From Drancourtella massiliensis (GTDB taxonomy: Bacteria > Bacillota > Clostridia > Lachnospirales > Lachnospiraceae), in assembly GCF_016900655.1 (NCBI RefSeq), contig NZ_JACJKH010000004.1:1-64000 (forward strand): a stretch of DNA of 64,000 bases, in the 5' to 3' direction. Below, in pieces: positions 25,901 to 34,204 of this stretch. Below the pieces are notes generated by a model that was not told the DNA's origin, did not search any database, and saw only the letters and a program-made list of their open reading frames with translations. Each line of letters starts with the position of its first letter. The first letter of the stretch is position 1. The position numbers and the translations under genes are program-made.

Positions 25901-26578
25901 GTGCAGGAAATCAAAGGAACTTCCGCTGGTTCAACAGTACAGGTAGATATGGGAGACGCAACTGTTCTTTCCAAGGAAATTCTGGAAGCCGCAAAAGGCA
26001 AAAATGTGAATATTCAGCTCAACATGGGATCCTACACATGGACCATCAACGGAAAAGACATTAAAGCTTCTGATCTGAAAGACATTGACATGAAGGTAAC
26101 CATGAATACCAACGCAATTCCAAGCAGTGTCGTAAAGAAACTTGCAGGGGACAATCCGACCATGCAGCTTTCGCTGGCGCATGAGGGAGACTTCGGATTC
26201 CAGGCAAAACTGACACTCAATGTAGGAAGCCAGTATGCAGGAAAATTCGGAAATCTTTATTACTATGACAGTGATGGAAAACTGGTATACATCAACAGTG
26301 GAAAAGTAGCAGAAAGCGGAAATGTATCTCTGACATTCAGTCATGCATCCGACTATGTGGTTGTGCTGGCTGATCAGCAGTACATCGGCAATGGTGACGG
26401 ACAGACCGGAGCATCCAATACCTCCGGAAATGAAGGAACCACTCAGAAACAGTCAGGAGCAGACGTTGTCAAAACAGGAGACAGCGCTCCGACTGTAACA
26501 CTTCTGATTGTGATGGGAGCAGCTGTTGTAGTCATCGCAGGTGCGGTGATCGTGAAAAAAAGAGGATCTGCAAAATAA
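22916..26578 (+). CDS. Large sortase-type cell surface protein
   Basis: About 1220 residues. Layout: basic signal peptide (MRRQKTVRKRKLW..., hydrophobic core ALLTAAAITASL, cleavage near VLA-EE); a Glu/Thr/Gln/Ala-rich stalk of about 130 residues; several Ig-like modules sharing the pattern 'V.N.DTV.FYIYAYD' and 'VRAGDKVTIKIKATDN'; InlB/MucBP-like repeats with FSYLN or SYT starts (about residues 560-930); a Pro/Glu repeat (DPEKPVDPEEP type, about 945-985); a folded domain with NGKDIKASDL; and a C-terminal VVKTGD sorting motif, hydrophobic segment and KKRG tail. It should be wall-anchored and may bind host or mucus glycans. The strong GAGGAG site upstream leads to ATGs in another frame (see findings). 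Confidence 0.85.
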   Translation: MRRQKTVRKRKLWARRAGALLTAAAITASLCVPNVLAEEPQQTAQEQTAQSTETQTAEVQSMETQPEAETSTEAKTEADPVAETKPDAEPGTKAQPEEMQNTETQTDSAEAQQTKESAEVQKEEAEAEPETAEKETEADAAKAAAAADETTETTEEAKDGQYDTTKPVIEKVEFPQQGQTLTVNDTVKFYIYAYDADSGIREVQADVVFKTESGNVWNGMDFTYDEVNKRYVGEYSLENVNTDSGYITDIRVIDNSDNYVTMSSMDEETSTEMYTFSFKKEEVNYTVKNFVLDQQGKTLKNGDTVSVFFETDPAITEDPGNVNVIFKNENGYSTINIWMQLNPETGKYEGNTQIYNPSGGKWVLDQVGFSRSGDMAEFKVDHPENYWFNTEESEEVVNDKEQPVITSIEVDKNGEVVRAGDKVTIKIKATDNVGLDEYNCYAYMSADQDIVNNSTYVDLQYNEEADAWIGEFVIDENTYPCEWYLSTVTMRDQAGNSADVIKYRQDFYLSEPYYVQVVNKDTFVNQTYTGRIEFRVLNENGIWDTVSEIEKENLEKRATFKESGIEIPAANHTFESAKQIGWVDSAGNPIDENTMVTDQITSFVVYAKYDKTPVSISKEYLNQNGERTYSSDELVLLQKDATYGDLKEYIKTIPEPEDSYDKLNFKEWTYSLQNGDDALISGAMYVHVTASYDENVFTLSFSYLNNKGEWDYSDELYLYEDGATYGDLYQEAYKYVPDDLSDEIKLEKWVLPTYMLEQNPEDKELPLDHSIMNSTGVTADYGDKAVALANISYTGIDGRYRVNEQALVVDKGTSYKSIYEKCLPEKPESYPGLKFTGWGKEDESSVVESSGTVVYAEAEYSNYLVRFIIDDMYAGNDWGYSDNEKEFDFIQCIVAEKGDTITLPTEFEGYTNITWITAWPEDGKITVDYDRTFRGYGEKTATDPSDPEKPVDPEEPTDPEKPVDPEEPSNPEEPSKPEEPSNPGTEIPADTVDSVVQEIKGTSAGSTVQVDMGDATVLSKEILEAAKGKNVNIQLNMGSYTWTINGKDIKASDLKDIDMKVTMNTNAIPSSVVKKLAGDNPTMQLSLAHEGDFGFQAKLTLNVGSQYAGKFGNLYYYDSDGKLVYINSGKVAESGNVSLTFSHASDYVVVLADQQYIGNGDGQTGASNTSGNEGTTQKQSGADVVKTGDSAPTVTLLIVMGAAVVVIAGAVIVKKRGSAK

Positions 26579-26593
26579 TATAGGGTAAATTGA

Positions 26594-26643
26594 AAAAACC
26601 GCCGCAAGGAGAAGGAAGCCCCCAATCCTGCGGCGGTCTTTTA
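26594..26643 (+). terminator. Terminator after surface protein
   Basis: ACCGCCGCA / TGCGGCGGT stem with a further GGA/TCC pair inside and a long loop, A-run before and CTTTT after. Confidence 0.8.
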
Positions 26644-26736
26644 CGGACTGAAATAACAAATCGAGCAGGACAACGCATAAAAGAAAAGAGAAACCGATAA
26701 AGTGTCATATAGCCATGTGAACAGGGAGAAAGAAAA

Positions 26737-27351
26737 ATGGAATTACACTTGCTTGAGCTTTTGTCGGAATACGGATATTTCGGAATGTTCCTGCTGATTA
26801 TGATCGAAAATATTTTTCCACCGATTCCGTCCGAAGCGGTTCTGTCTTTCGGCGGATTTCTGACGGAGCATACAGATCTGAATCTACAGGGAATGTTCAT
26901 TGCGTCGACGGCAGGATCACTGGCAGGGTCGGTGATTCTGTACTGGGCAGGGAGGATTATACCACTGAACCGGCTGGATCATGTTTTGTCAAACAGATTG
27001 ATCAGGAAAGCAGGCTTCAAAGAAGGAGACATCAAAAAGACACTGAAATGGTTTGACAGGCACGAAAACAAAGCAGTCCTTCTCGGAAGATGTGTACCTG
27101 TCATACGAAGCCTCATCTCCATACCGGCAGGCATGACCAGAATGCCCTTTGCTCAATTTCTGTGCTACACAGCCATCGGAAGCGGAATCTGGAATCTGCT
27201 CCTCCTTGGCCTTGGGAAAAAGGCCGGAAGCTCCTGGTACAAAATCACACAGATCTTTGATCAATATCAGGCAGCTATCATCACACTGATTGCGGCGGCC
27301 GCCATATTCTTTATTGCATACAAATTAAGCACAACAGAGAAAAAAGACTGA
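26737..27351 (+). CDS. DedA family membrane protein
   Basis: Integral membrane protein of the DedA/SNARE-associated family, whose members flip undecaprenyl phosphate or phosphatidylethanolamine or support envelope homeostasis. 204 residues. Visible: the conserved entry ENIFPPIPSEAVLSFGG, the GSLAGSVILYWAGR helix, the FLGRCVPVIRSLISIPAGM-like segment (here LLGRCVPVIRS, then IPAGMTRM) with the two functional Arg, and C-terminal hydrophobic helices. It stands alone on the plus strand after the surface protein; the weak GGGAGAAAG site lies upstream. Confidence 0.92.
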   Translation: MELHLLELLSEYGYFGMFLLIMIENIFPPIPSEAVLSFGGFLTEHTDLNLQGMFIASTAGSLAGSVILYWAGRIIPLNRLDHVLSNRLIRKAGFKEGDIKKTLKWFDRHENKAVLLGRCVPVIRSLISIPAGMTRMPFAQFLCYTAIGSGIWNLLLLGLGKKAGSSWYKITQIFDQYQAAIITLIAAAAIFFIAYKLSTTEKKD

Positions 27352-27359
27352 TTTTTTTT

Positions 27360-27401
27360 CATTGGGGACAGGTTCCGGTGCATCGGAACACGTCCCCAAT
27401 G
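27360..27401. repeat. 42-base near-perfect hairpin element
   Basis: CATTGGGGAC / GTCCCCAATG outer stem (perfect 10 bp) and TTCCG / CGGAA inner stem. Eight T precede it and no T-run follows, so as a terminator it would suit minus-strand reading, where no gene is present. It could instead be a small repeated palindrome of the REP type; no second copy was noticed here. Confidence 0.55.
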
Positions 27402-27415
27402 TTACGTTGCCGATA

Positions 27416-27444
27416 TTGACATTGGTGAATGATGAGCATACAAT
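27416..27444 (+). promoter_or_regulatory. Promoter of the ABC/MarR/GH2 operon
   Basis: TTGACA (27416-27421), 17-base spacer, TACAAT (27439-27444). Confidence 0.8.
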
Positions 27445-27446
27445 AG

Positions 27447-27458
27447 TTGTATATACAA
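27447..27458. promoter_or_regulatory. MarR-type operator at transcription start
   Basis: Perfect 12-bp palindrome TTGTATATACAA placed 2 bases after the -10 box, where bound protein would block initiation. The operon encodes a MarR protein that is the natural candidate. Confidence 0.65.
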
Positions 27459-27477
27459 GTATTTGGAGGTGTGGGAT

Positions 27478-29205
27478 GTGCTGAGGAGAATTTTTTCTTA
27501 TATGGGGAAGTATAAGAAGTATGCTCTGCTGGCGATTTTGTGCGTGACGGCGGAATCGTTGTTTGAACTCATTGTGCCGCTGATTATGGCGGACCTGATT
27601 GATGTCGGTGTGGTGAACGGGGACAGGCATTATATTTATATGAAGGGGGGTCAGATGGTTATCTGCGCGTTGCTTGCATTGTTTCTGGGGATCGGAAGTT
27701 CGCGGTTTTCGGCTCTTGCCGGCCAGGGGCTTGGAGCGGAGCTGAGGAAAGCGGAGTATGAGAGTCTTCAGGGATTTTCGTTTGCGAATATTGATCATTT
27801 CAGGGTGTCGTCGATCGTGACGAGGCTGACAAGTGATGTGACCAATATCCAGAATTCGGTGTCTACGGGACTTCGGCCTTTCTGCCGTGGGCCTGTAATG
27901 CTTGTAGCTGCAACGGCGGTCGCATTTTCCATCAATGGAAAGCTTGCGCTTGTGTTTTTTGTGGCACTTCCGATTCTGGCGGTGCTTCTGTTTTCTATTG
28001 TGAGTCATGTTCAGCCGTTGTATACGAAGATGCAGACGGCTATTGATCTGGTAAACCGGATTATTCAGGAGAACCTGACGGCGATTCGGGTGGTGAAAGC
28101 GTACGTCAAAGGGGAATACGAGACGGAGAAGTTTGATGAGGTAAACAGGAATCTGAAAACCCAGTCGGAAAAAGCGTTCCGTCTGGCGGCGCTGAATATG
28201 CCGGCCATGCAGATTGTGATGTACGGCACGATTCTGAGCCTCATCTGGTTTGGTGGCAGGATGATTCAGGTCGGCGGAATGCAGGTCGGGGAGCTGACCG
28301 GTTTTCTAAGCTATGTTATGCAGATTTTGAATTCTCTGATGATGATTTCCAATGTGTTTCTGATGATGACCCGTTCCATGGCATCGGGAAGCCGTATTCT
28401 GGAGATCATTGATGAAAAAGTGGATATTACCGACCGGGAAGCGGAAGACCACGAGGTAGAGCGCGGCGAGGTTGAGTTTGACCATGTCTACTTTCAATAT
28501 AGAAAGGACGCACCGGAATATATTCTGTCGGATGTGTCTTTGAAAATCCCGGCAGGCAGTACGTTTGGAATTATCGGTCAGACCGGTTCAGCGAAATCAA
28601 CGATGATTCAGTTGATTCCTCGTCTTTATGATGCGACAAAAGGGGAGGTCCGGATCGATGGAATTCCGGTGAAAAAATACAAGGTGGAGCATCTGCGGGA
28701 CGCAATTGCCGTGGTGCTTCAGAAGAATACGCTTTTTTCCGGCACCTTGATAGAAAACCTGCGGTGGGGCAAGGAAGATGCCACGATGGAAGAGATTGAA
28801 CAGGCCTGCCGTATTGCCTGTGCGGATGAGTTTATCGACCGGCTTGCAGACGGTTATGAGACGGAAATGGGGCAGGGCGGTGTCAATGTGTCAGGTGGAC
28901 AGAAGCAGCGGCTTTGTATCGCACGGGCGATTCTGAAGCGGCCGAAAGTACTGATACTGGATGATTCAACGAGTGCTGTGGACACGGCAACCGAGGCGAA
29001 AATCCGGACGATGTTAAAAGAGGAACTTCCGGAGATGACGAAGATCATCATCGCCCAGAGGATTTCCTCTGTGCGTCATGCAGACCAGATCCTGATTCTG
29101 GATGACGGGAAGGTGTCGGATATCGGTACCCACGAAGAACTTCTGGAAAGAAATGAAATCTATCAGGAAATTTATGAATCTCAAAAGGAAGGAGCGGAGC
29201 TTTAA
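27478..29205 (+). CDS. ABC exporter half-transporter with a degenerate ATP site
   Basis: 575 residues: six-helix exporter membrane domain (about 1-310) then an ATPase domain. Walker A is GQTGSAKST (residues 367-375, Ala where Gly is usual), signature VSGGQKQR, Walker B LILDD with Asp496 where the catalytic Glu belongs, and Gln527 in place of the switch His. It therefore should form the non-catalytic site of a heterodimer with the next protein, like BmrC/BmrD or LmrC/LmrD type exporters. Start: GTG at 27478 with GGAGGT 7 bases upstream; an upstream TTG lies inside the ribosome site. It overlaps the next gene by 1 base. Confidence 0.9.
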   Translation: MLRRIFSYMGKYKKYALLAILCVTAESLFELIVPLIMADLIDVGVVNGDRHYIYMKGGQMVICALLALFLGIGSSRFSALAGQGLGAELRKAEYESLQGFSFANIDHFRVSSIVTRLTSDVTNIQNSVSTGLRPFCRGPVMLVAATAVAFSINGKLALVFFVALPILAVLLFSIVSHVQPLYTKMQTAIDLVNRIIQENLTAIRVVKAYVKGEYETEKFDEVNRNLKTQSEKAFRLAALNMPAMQIVMYGTILSLIWFGGRMIQVGGMQVGELTGFLSYVMQILNSLMMISNVFLMMTRSMASGSRILEIIDEKVDITDREAEDHEVERGEVEFDHVYFQYRKDAPEYILSDVSLKIPAGSTFGIIGQTGSAKSTMIQLIPRLYDATKGEVRIDGIPVKKYKVEHLRDAIAVVLQKNTLFSGTLIENLRWGKEDATMEEIEQACRIACADEFIDRLADGYETEMGQGGVNVSGGQKQRLCIARAILKRPKVLILDDSTSAVDTATEAKIRTMLKEELPEMTKIIIAQRISSVRHADQILILDDGKVSDIGTHEELLERNEIYQEIYESQKEGAEL

Positions 29206-31058
29206 TGGCAAGATATCTGGGATATAAAAGACCAAGAGATCTGAAGCGGACAATGGGGCATCTGATGCACTATCTTGGCGGACACAAGTGGATGTTCCTT
29301 CTGGTGGCGGTGCTTGTGCTGATCAGTACCGGAGCCAATATTCTGGGGACGTATCTGCTGAAACCGGTTATCAATGAATTTATTCTTCCGGGGGATGTGA
29401 AAGGGCTTCTGACGGCGGTAGCAGGTATGGCCGTCCTTTACCTGTGCGGTGTGGCGGCAACATTTGGTTACAACCAGCTGATGGTCATCACGGCACAGAA
29501 GGTCATCAAGGAAATCCGGCAGGATCTTTTTGCCCACGTGCAGAAGCTTCCACTGAAATATTATGATGCCCATACTCACGGAGAGCTGATGAGCCGGTTC
29601 ACCAATGACGTAGACACAGTGCAGGAGGCGATGAACAGCAGCTTCGCCATGCTGATTCAGAGTTTCCTTATGCTGGCGGGAACGATTACCATGATGCTGG
29701 TATTAAGTGTACGGCTGACGCTGATTGTCGTGGTTTTTCTGCTTTTGATGGCTGCCTTTATCAAGTTTAACGGCAGCAGAAGCCGGAAATACTTTACAAG
29801 GCAGCAGGAGGAGATCGGAAAGATCAATGGATTTGTAGAAGAGATGGCGGCGGGCCAGAAAGTGGAGAAAGTGTTCAACCACGAGAAGGCTGATTTCAAG
29901 AAGTTCTGTGAGATGAATGAAAATCTCCGGAGGGAATCGACGAATGCCCTGACTTTTGCCGGAATGATGGTGCCGACAATTGTAAGCCTTTCCTTCGTGA
30001 ATTATGCGGTTTCGGCCTGTGTGGGCGGGCTCTTTGCCCTGTCCGGACTATTGGATATCGGCAGCCTTTCTTCCTATCTCGTCTATGTGCGCCAGAGCGC
30101 CATGCCGATGAACCAGTTTACACAGCAGGTGAATTTCCTGCTGGCGGCCCTTTCCGGTGCGGAGCGGATTTTCCAGATGATGGAGGAAGAACCGGAGATT
30201 GATGAAGGAACCATCACCCTCTGCAATGTAAGAAGAGAAGGGGATGTTCTGGTGGAATGTGAAGAGAAGACGGGAGAATACGCATGGCGGGAAGAGAAGG
30301 AAGATCAGGTGGTGCTCACACCGCTGAAAGGCGATGTGCGTTTTGACAATGTCGTATTTTCCTATGTGCCGAATAAACGGATTCTGAATGGAATTTCGCT
30401 CTATGCAAAACCGGGACAGAAGATTGCCTTTGTGGGATCGACCGGAGCGGGAAAGACGACGATTGTCAATCTGATCAACCGGTTTTATGAGATCGAGAGC
30501 GGAATGATCACGTATGACGGGATTGACATCCGCAAGATCCGGAAAGATGACCTGCGCAGATCTCTTGCAATGGTCATTCAGGATACCCACCTGTTTACCG
30601 GAACGATCGCAGACAATATCAGGTATGGAGATCAGGAAATCACGGATGAGGAAGTCCGGGACGCGGCAAGGATCGCCAATGCGGATTCTTTTATCCGGAA
30701 GCTCCCGAAAGGATATGACACGATGCTTTACGGGGACGGCAGCAACCTTTCCCAGGGCCAGAGGCAGCTCCTTTCCATTGCGCGTGCAGCGGCCGTCAAG
30801 CCGCCGGTTCTTGTACTGGATGAGGCAACCAGTTCCATCGATACGAGAACCGAGCGTCTGATTGAAAAGGGAATGGATGCCATCATGGAAGGGCGGACCG
30901 TGTTCGTCATCGCCCACCGCCTTTCTACGGTACGCAATTCCAAGGCGATTATGGTACTGGAAAAAGGAGAGATCGTTGAGCGGGGAAATCACGAGGAACT
31001 TCTGGAACAGAAAGGCCGTTATTATCAGCTTTATACAGGACAGTTTGAACTGGAGTAG
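29205..31058 (+). CDS. ABC exporter half-transporter, catalytic partner
   Basis: 617 residues with a six-helix membrane domain and a full ATPase domain: Walker A GSTGAGKTT (from Gly411), Walker B VLVLDEATSS with Glu540, switch His571 (IAHRLS). Its signature reads LSQGQ rather than LSGGQ. An extra segment of about 35 residues rich in Glu (TLCNVRREGDVLVECEEKT read in part) lies between the two domains. It pairs with the upstream gene as a multidrug or peptide type heterodimeric exporter; the substrate is unknown. Translation is coupled (TAATG overlap), and a MarR gene follows 7 bases later. Confidence 0.92.
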   Translation: MARYLGYKRPRDLKRTMGHLMHYLGGHKWMFLLVAVLVLISTGANILGTYLLKPVINEFILPGDVKGLLTAVAGMAVLYLCGVAATFGYNQLMVITAQKVIKEIRQDLFAHVQKLPLKYYDAHTHGELMSRFTNDVDTVQEAMNSSFAMLIQSFLMLAGTITMMLVLSVRLTLIVVVFLLLMAAFIKFNGSRSRKYFTRQQEEIGKINGFVEEMAAGQKVEKVFNHEKADFKKFCEMNENLRRESTNALTFAGMMVPTIVSLSFVNYAVSACVGGLFALSGLLDIGSLSSYLVYVRQSAMPMNQFTQQVNFLLAALSGAERIFQMMEEEPEIDEGTITLCNVRREGDVLVECEEKTGEYAWREEKEDQVVLTPLKGDVRFDNVVFSYVPNKRILNGISLYAKPGQKIAFVGSTGAGKTTIVNLINRFYEIESGMITYDGIDIRKIRKDDLRRSLAMVIQDTHLFTGTIADNIRYGDQEITDEEVRDAARIANADSFIRKLPKGYDTMLYGDGSNLSQGQRQLLSIARAAAVKPPVLVLDEATSSIDTRTERLIEKGMDAIMEGRTVFVIAHRLSTVRNSKAIMVLEKGEIVERGNHEELLEQKGRYYQLYTGQFELE

Positions 31059-31065
31059 ATGGAAA

Positions 31066-31503
31066 ATGGAAAAAAGTAAGATCAGAGAACTATGGTTTCA
31101 GATAAATGCTGCCAGGAGGGCAGCGCTTCGGCCGTATTTTCAGGAAATCGGCCTGAAAGTAGGGCAGGGACAGCCAAGAATTTTGAATTCTCTCAGAAAA
31201 TATGGTACTATGACACAAAGAGAACTTGCAGACCGGTGTTTTGTGGATGTCACGACGATTTCCAGAACGGTGGACCGGCTTGTAAAAGCGGGGCTTCTGA
31301 GAAAGGAGATCGATCCGTCCTGCCGCAGATCCTGTCTGATCAGTCTGACCGAAGAGGGCAGGGAAAAGTCGGAGCAGGTGAAGGAGATTTTTGAAAAAGG
31401 GGATGAGATCTGGTGGGAAGCGTTTGACGAGGAAGAGCTGGAAACTTTTTACCGTCAGCTTCAGAAGATGGAAGAAAGTCTGAAAGGAGAACGGACAAAA
31501 TGA
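31066..31503 (+). CDS. MarR family regulator of the ABC operon
   Basis: 145-residue winged-helix protein. The recognition region is seen in MTQRELADRCFVDVTTISRTVDRL, given here in shorter parts (TQRELADRC, TTISRTVDRL), with the wing KEIDPSCRRSCLISLT. Likely represses its own operon at the TTGTATATACAA palindrome at 27447 until a ligand, perhaps the exporter's substrate, releases it; that is inference. The ATG at 31066 has GGAG 10 bases upstream; the longer frame from 30862 overlaps the ABC gene. The stop overlaps the next start (ATGA). Confidence 0.9.
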   Translation: MEKSKIRELWFQINAARRAALRPYFQEIGLKVGQGQPRILNSLRKYGTMTQRELADRCFVDVTTISRTVDRLVKAGLLRKEIDPSCRRSCLISLTEEGREKSEQVKEIFEKGDEIWWEAFDEEELETFYRQLQKMEESLKGERTK

Positions 31504-33191
31504 AAACGCTTTATACAAGATGGGGAAAAGACCTGGATACGGAGCATGTCCTTTCAGAGTATCCAAGACCTCTGATGCGCCGAAAAAGCTATATTAACCT
31601 GAACGGATACTGGGATTACCGGATCTGCCGGGAATCCGGGAAGCGTCCGCCTGCCTCCTTCGAAGGAAAGATTCTTGTCCCGTTTTCGCCGGAGAGTGTT
31701 CTGTCCGGTGTGAAGCGGAGACTCCGCCCGGAGGAAACACTCTGGTATCACCGGACGTTTGAAAATCCGGCGCAGTCGGGGGAACGGATTCTGCTGCATT
31801 TTGGTGCGGTCGATCAGATGTGTGTCGTGTATATAAATGGAAGGCGCGCCGGCTGTCATAAAGGAGGATATCTTCCCTTTACCGTTGATGTTACGCGGTA
31901 TCTGAAAGAAGGGGAGAATGACCTCTGCGTCCGGGTACGCGATATATCGGACCAGAGCTGGCATGCGAAGGGCAAGCAGAAAATTCAAAAAGGCGGTATG
32001 TTCTATACGGCTCAGAGCGGAATCTGGCAGACAGTATGGATGGAGGCAGTGCCGCATAATTATATTGAAGAGATCAAGTGCCGGCCGTTTTATGACACCG
32101 GGGAAGTGGAGATTACCGTATTTGCCAATGTGGCAAAGAAGGCAAGGATTATTCTGGAGGGAAGAGTCTGTGAGGCAGGAACGAATGAACCTGTCCGGAT
32201 CCGGTTAAGGGAAAAGCGGAGCTGGACACCGTGGGATCCATATCTGTATGAGTTTGAAGTACGGATGGGAAAAGACAAGGTGAAAAGCTACTTTGCGATG
32301 CGTTGCATCACGGTGGAAAAGGATCCGAAAGGCATTCCAAGGATCTGCCTGAACCACGAGATTCTGTTCCAGAGAGGACTTCTGGATCAGGGGTACTGGC
32401 CGGACGGGCTTTATACAGCGCCGTCCGATGAGGCGATGATTTTTGATATCAGTCAGGCGAAAAATCTCGGCTATAACATGCTCAGGAAGCACTGCAAAAT
32501 CGAGCCACAGCGCTGGTACTATCACTGCGACCGTCTGGGAATGCTGGTGTGGCAGGATATGGTTAACGGAGGAGAAGCGTACCATCACTGGTATGTGACT
32601 TACGGGGCGACTGCCATGAGTATCTGGCACATTACGGTCACGGACAAGGTAAGACGGCTTCTGTCCAGAAAGAGTGAAAAAGGCCGGGCAGAGTTTGAAC
32701 ATGAGATGAGACAGACAGTACGCACACTCTATGGGCATCCGTCCATCGTCCTTTGGACGCTGTTTAACGAAGGATGGGGACAGTTTGATACAAAAAGGCT
32801 TACAAAGGAATTGAAACGTCTGGATCCGACGCGTCTGGTAGATGCGGCCAGCGGCTGGTTCGACCAGAGATGCGGGGATGTGCGGAGTACCCACAACTAT
32901 TTCTTCCGGCTGAAAGTGAAGACGGAGAAAGAGCGGGCTTCCATTCTGTCGGAATTTGGAGGATTTTCCATGAGAGAAAAAGGGCACAGTGCGTGCCCGG
33001 CAATATACGGATACCGGATTTTCCCGGGGAAGAAGAGCCTGTGCCATGCCTATGAAAAAATCTGGAAAGAAGTCAGAAATCTGGAGCGAAAAGGGCTGTG
33101 CGCGGCTGTCTACACGCAGCTGTCGGATATTGAAGAAGAAGTAAACGGGCTGTGGACCTATGACAGGGAAGTATTAAAAATCAAGGATTAG
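31500..33191 (+). CDS. Glycoside hydrolase family 2 protein
   Basis: 563 residues with the GH2 layout: sugar-binding jelly-roll (about 30-190), immunoglobulin-like domain (about 190-265) and a TIM-barrel catalytic domain. Acid/base Glu424 sits in LFNEGWGQF and the nucleophile Glu485 in LSEFGG; DQGYWPDGLYTAP is typical of GH2 members acting on plant or host glycans. No signal peptide, so it acts in the cytoplasm on imported sugar. Specificity (beta-galactosidase, glucuronidase, mannosidase) cannot be fixed from sequence. It is coupled to the marR gene by ATGA and followed 16 bases later by a sugar kinase. Confidence 0.9.
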   Translation: MKTLYTRWGKDLDTEHVLSEYPRPLMRRKSYINLNGYWDYRICRESGKRPPASFEGKILVPFSPESVLSGVKRRLRPEETLWYHRTFENPAQSGERILLHFGAVDQMCVVYINGRRAGCHKGGYLPFTVDVTRYLKEGENDLCVRVRDISDQSWHAKGKQKIQKGGMFYTAQSGIWQTVWMEAVPHNYIEEIKCRPFYDTGEVEITVFANVAKKARIILEGRVCEAGTNEPVRIRLREKRSWTPWDPYLYEFEVRMGKDKVKSYFAMRCITVEKDPKGIPRICLNHEILFQRGLLDQGYWPDGLYTAPSDEAMIFDISQAKNLGYNMLRKHCKIEPQRWYYHCDRLGMLVWQDMVNGGEAYHHWYVTYGATAMSIWHITVTDKVRRLLSRKSEKGRAEFEHEMRQTVRTLYGHPSIVLWTLFNEGWGQFDTKRLTKELKRLDPTRLVDAASGWFDQRCGDVRSTHNYFFRLKVKTEKERASILSEFGGFSMREKGHSACPAIYGYRIFPGKKSLCHAYEKIWKEVRNLERKGLCAAVYTQLSDIEEEVNGLWTYDREVLKIKD

Positions 33192-33207
33192 AAGGAGGAA
33201 CGGACCG

Positions 33208-34128
33208 ATGAGAATCATCAACTTTGGATCGCTGAATCTGGATTATACCTACACGGTGGACCATATTGTGGAGCCGGGGGAGACACTGGATACAGTGGAG
33301 AGAAAGATTTTCTGCGGCGGTAAAGGGCTGAATCAGTCGATTGCCCTCGCAAGGGCCGGACTGGAAGTCCACCATGCCGGAATGATCGGAGAAGACGGAG
33401 AGATGCTGGTGGATCTTTGCAGGAAGGAAAATATTCATACGCATTATATATGGAAAGTTCCGGGACCATCGGGACATACGATCATTCAGGTGGATGAGAG
33501 CGGACAGAACTGCATTCTTCTGTATGGAGGAGCAAACCGGAAATTTACCAAAAATTATATCGATGAAGTGCTGGCGGATTTCAGCGAGGAGGATATCGTA
33601 CTTGTGCAGAACGAGATCAATCTCGTAGATTATGTCATCGAAGCGGCCAGCAGAAAGAAGATGCGGATCATCCTGAATCCGTCCCCGTATAATGAGCAGC
33701 TTAAATCCTGTGATCTTGGCAAAGTAAACCTCTTCCTTGTCAATGAGATTGAAGGCGCGCAGATGACAGGAAAAGAAGAGCTGGGGGAAATTCTGGATAC
33801 TTTGTCCGAACTGTATCCGAAGGCCGGGATTGTGATGACGCTTGGCGGAGACGGATGTGTGTATCAGGATGCATCGAGGCGGTTTTTCCAGGACAGCTTC
33901 CATGTACCGGTGACCGATACGACCGGAGCAGGAGATACGTTTACCGGATATTTTATCGCCGGACTGGTATCCGGGATGGATGTAAGAGAATGCCTGATCG
34001 TGGCCTCCAGAGCGGCGGCCATTGCGGTCACAAGACCTGGAGCGGCTGCGTCGATCCCGACAAAACAGGAGGTCAGGGAAATTGATCTGGATTTTGAAAG
34101 ACCACAGAAACATGAGACAGAAGAGTAG
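33208..34128 (+). CDS. PfkB family carbohydrate kinase (ribokinase-like)
   Basis: 306 residues. PfkB signatures are complete: N-terminal GGKGLNQSIALARAG (substrate binding) and C-terminal DTTGAGDTFTGYF with catalytic Asp243. NPSPYN and MTLGGDGC also fit ribokinases. It should phosphorylate a free sugar, perhaps one released by the GH2 enzyme encoded 16 bases upstream. The start follows AAGGAGG. The operon ends here at a strong hairpin. Confidence 0.92.
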   Translation: MRIINFGSLNLDYTYTVDHIVEPGETLDTVERKIFCGGKGLNQSIALARAGLEVHHAGMIGEDGEMLVDLCRKENIHTHYIWKVPGPSGHTIIQVDESGQNCILLYGGANRKFTKNYIDEVLADFSEEDIVLVQNEINLVDYVIEAASRKKMRIILNPSPYNEQLKSCDLGKVNLFLVNEIEGAQMTGKEELGEILDTLSELYPKAGIVMTLGGDGCVYQDASRRFFQDSFHVPVTDTTGAGDTFTGYFIAGLVSGMDVRECLIVASRAAAIAVTRPGAAASIPTKQEVREIDLDFERPQKHETEE

Positions 34129-34132
34129 AAGA

Positions 34133-34179
34133 AAAGAGCTTTGCAACGCCCGGAGAAAGGGCCGCGCAAAGCTCTTTTT
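34133..34179. terminator. Bidirectional terminator, kinase / acetyltransferase
   Basis: 12-bp stem AAAGAGCTTTGC / GCAAAGCTCTTT with a 21-base GC-rich loop and T-run. It serves both convergent genes. Confidence 0.88.
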
Positions 34180-34204
34180 GTGCAATAGAAACAGTTCCTG
34201 AAGA

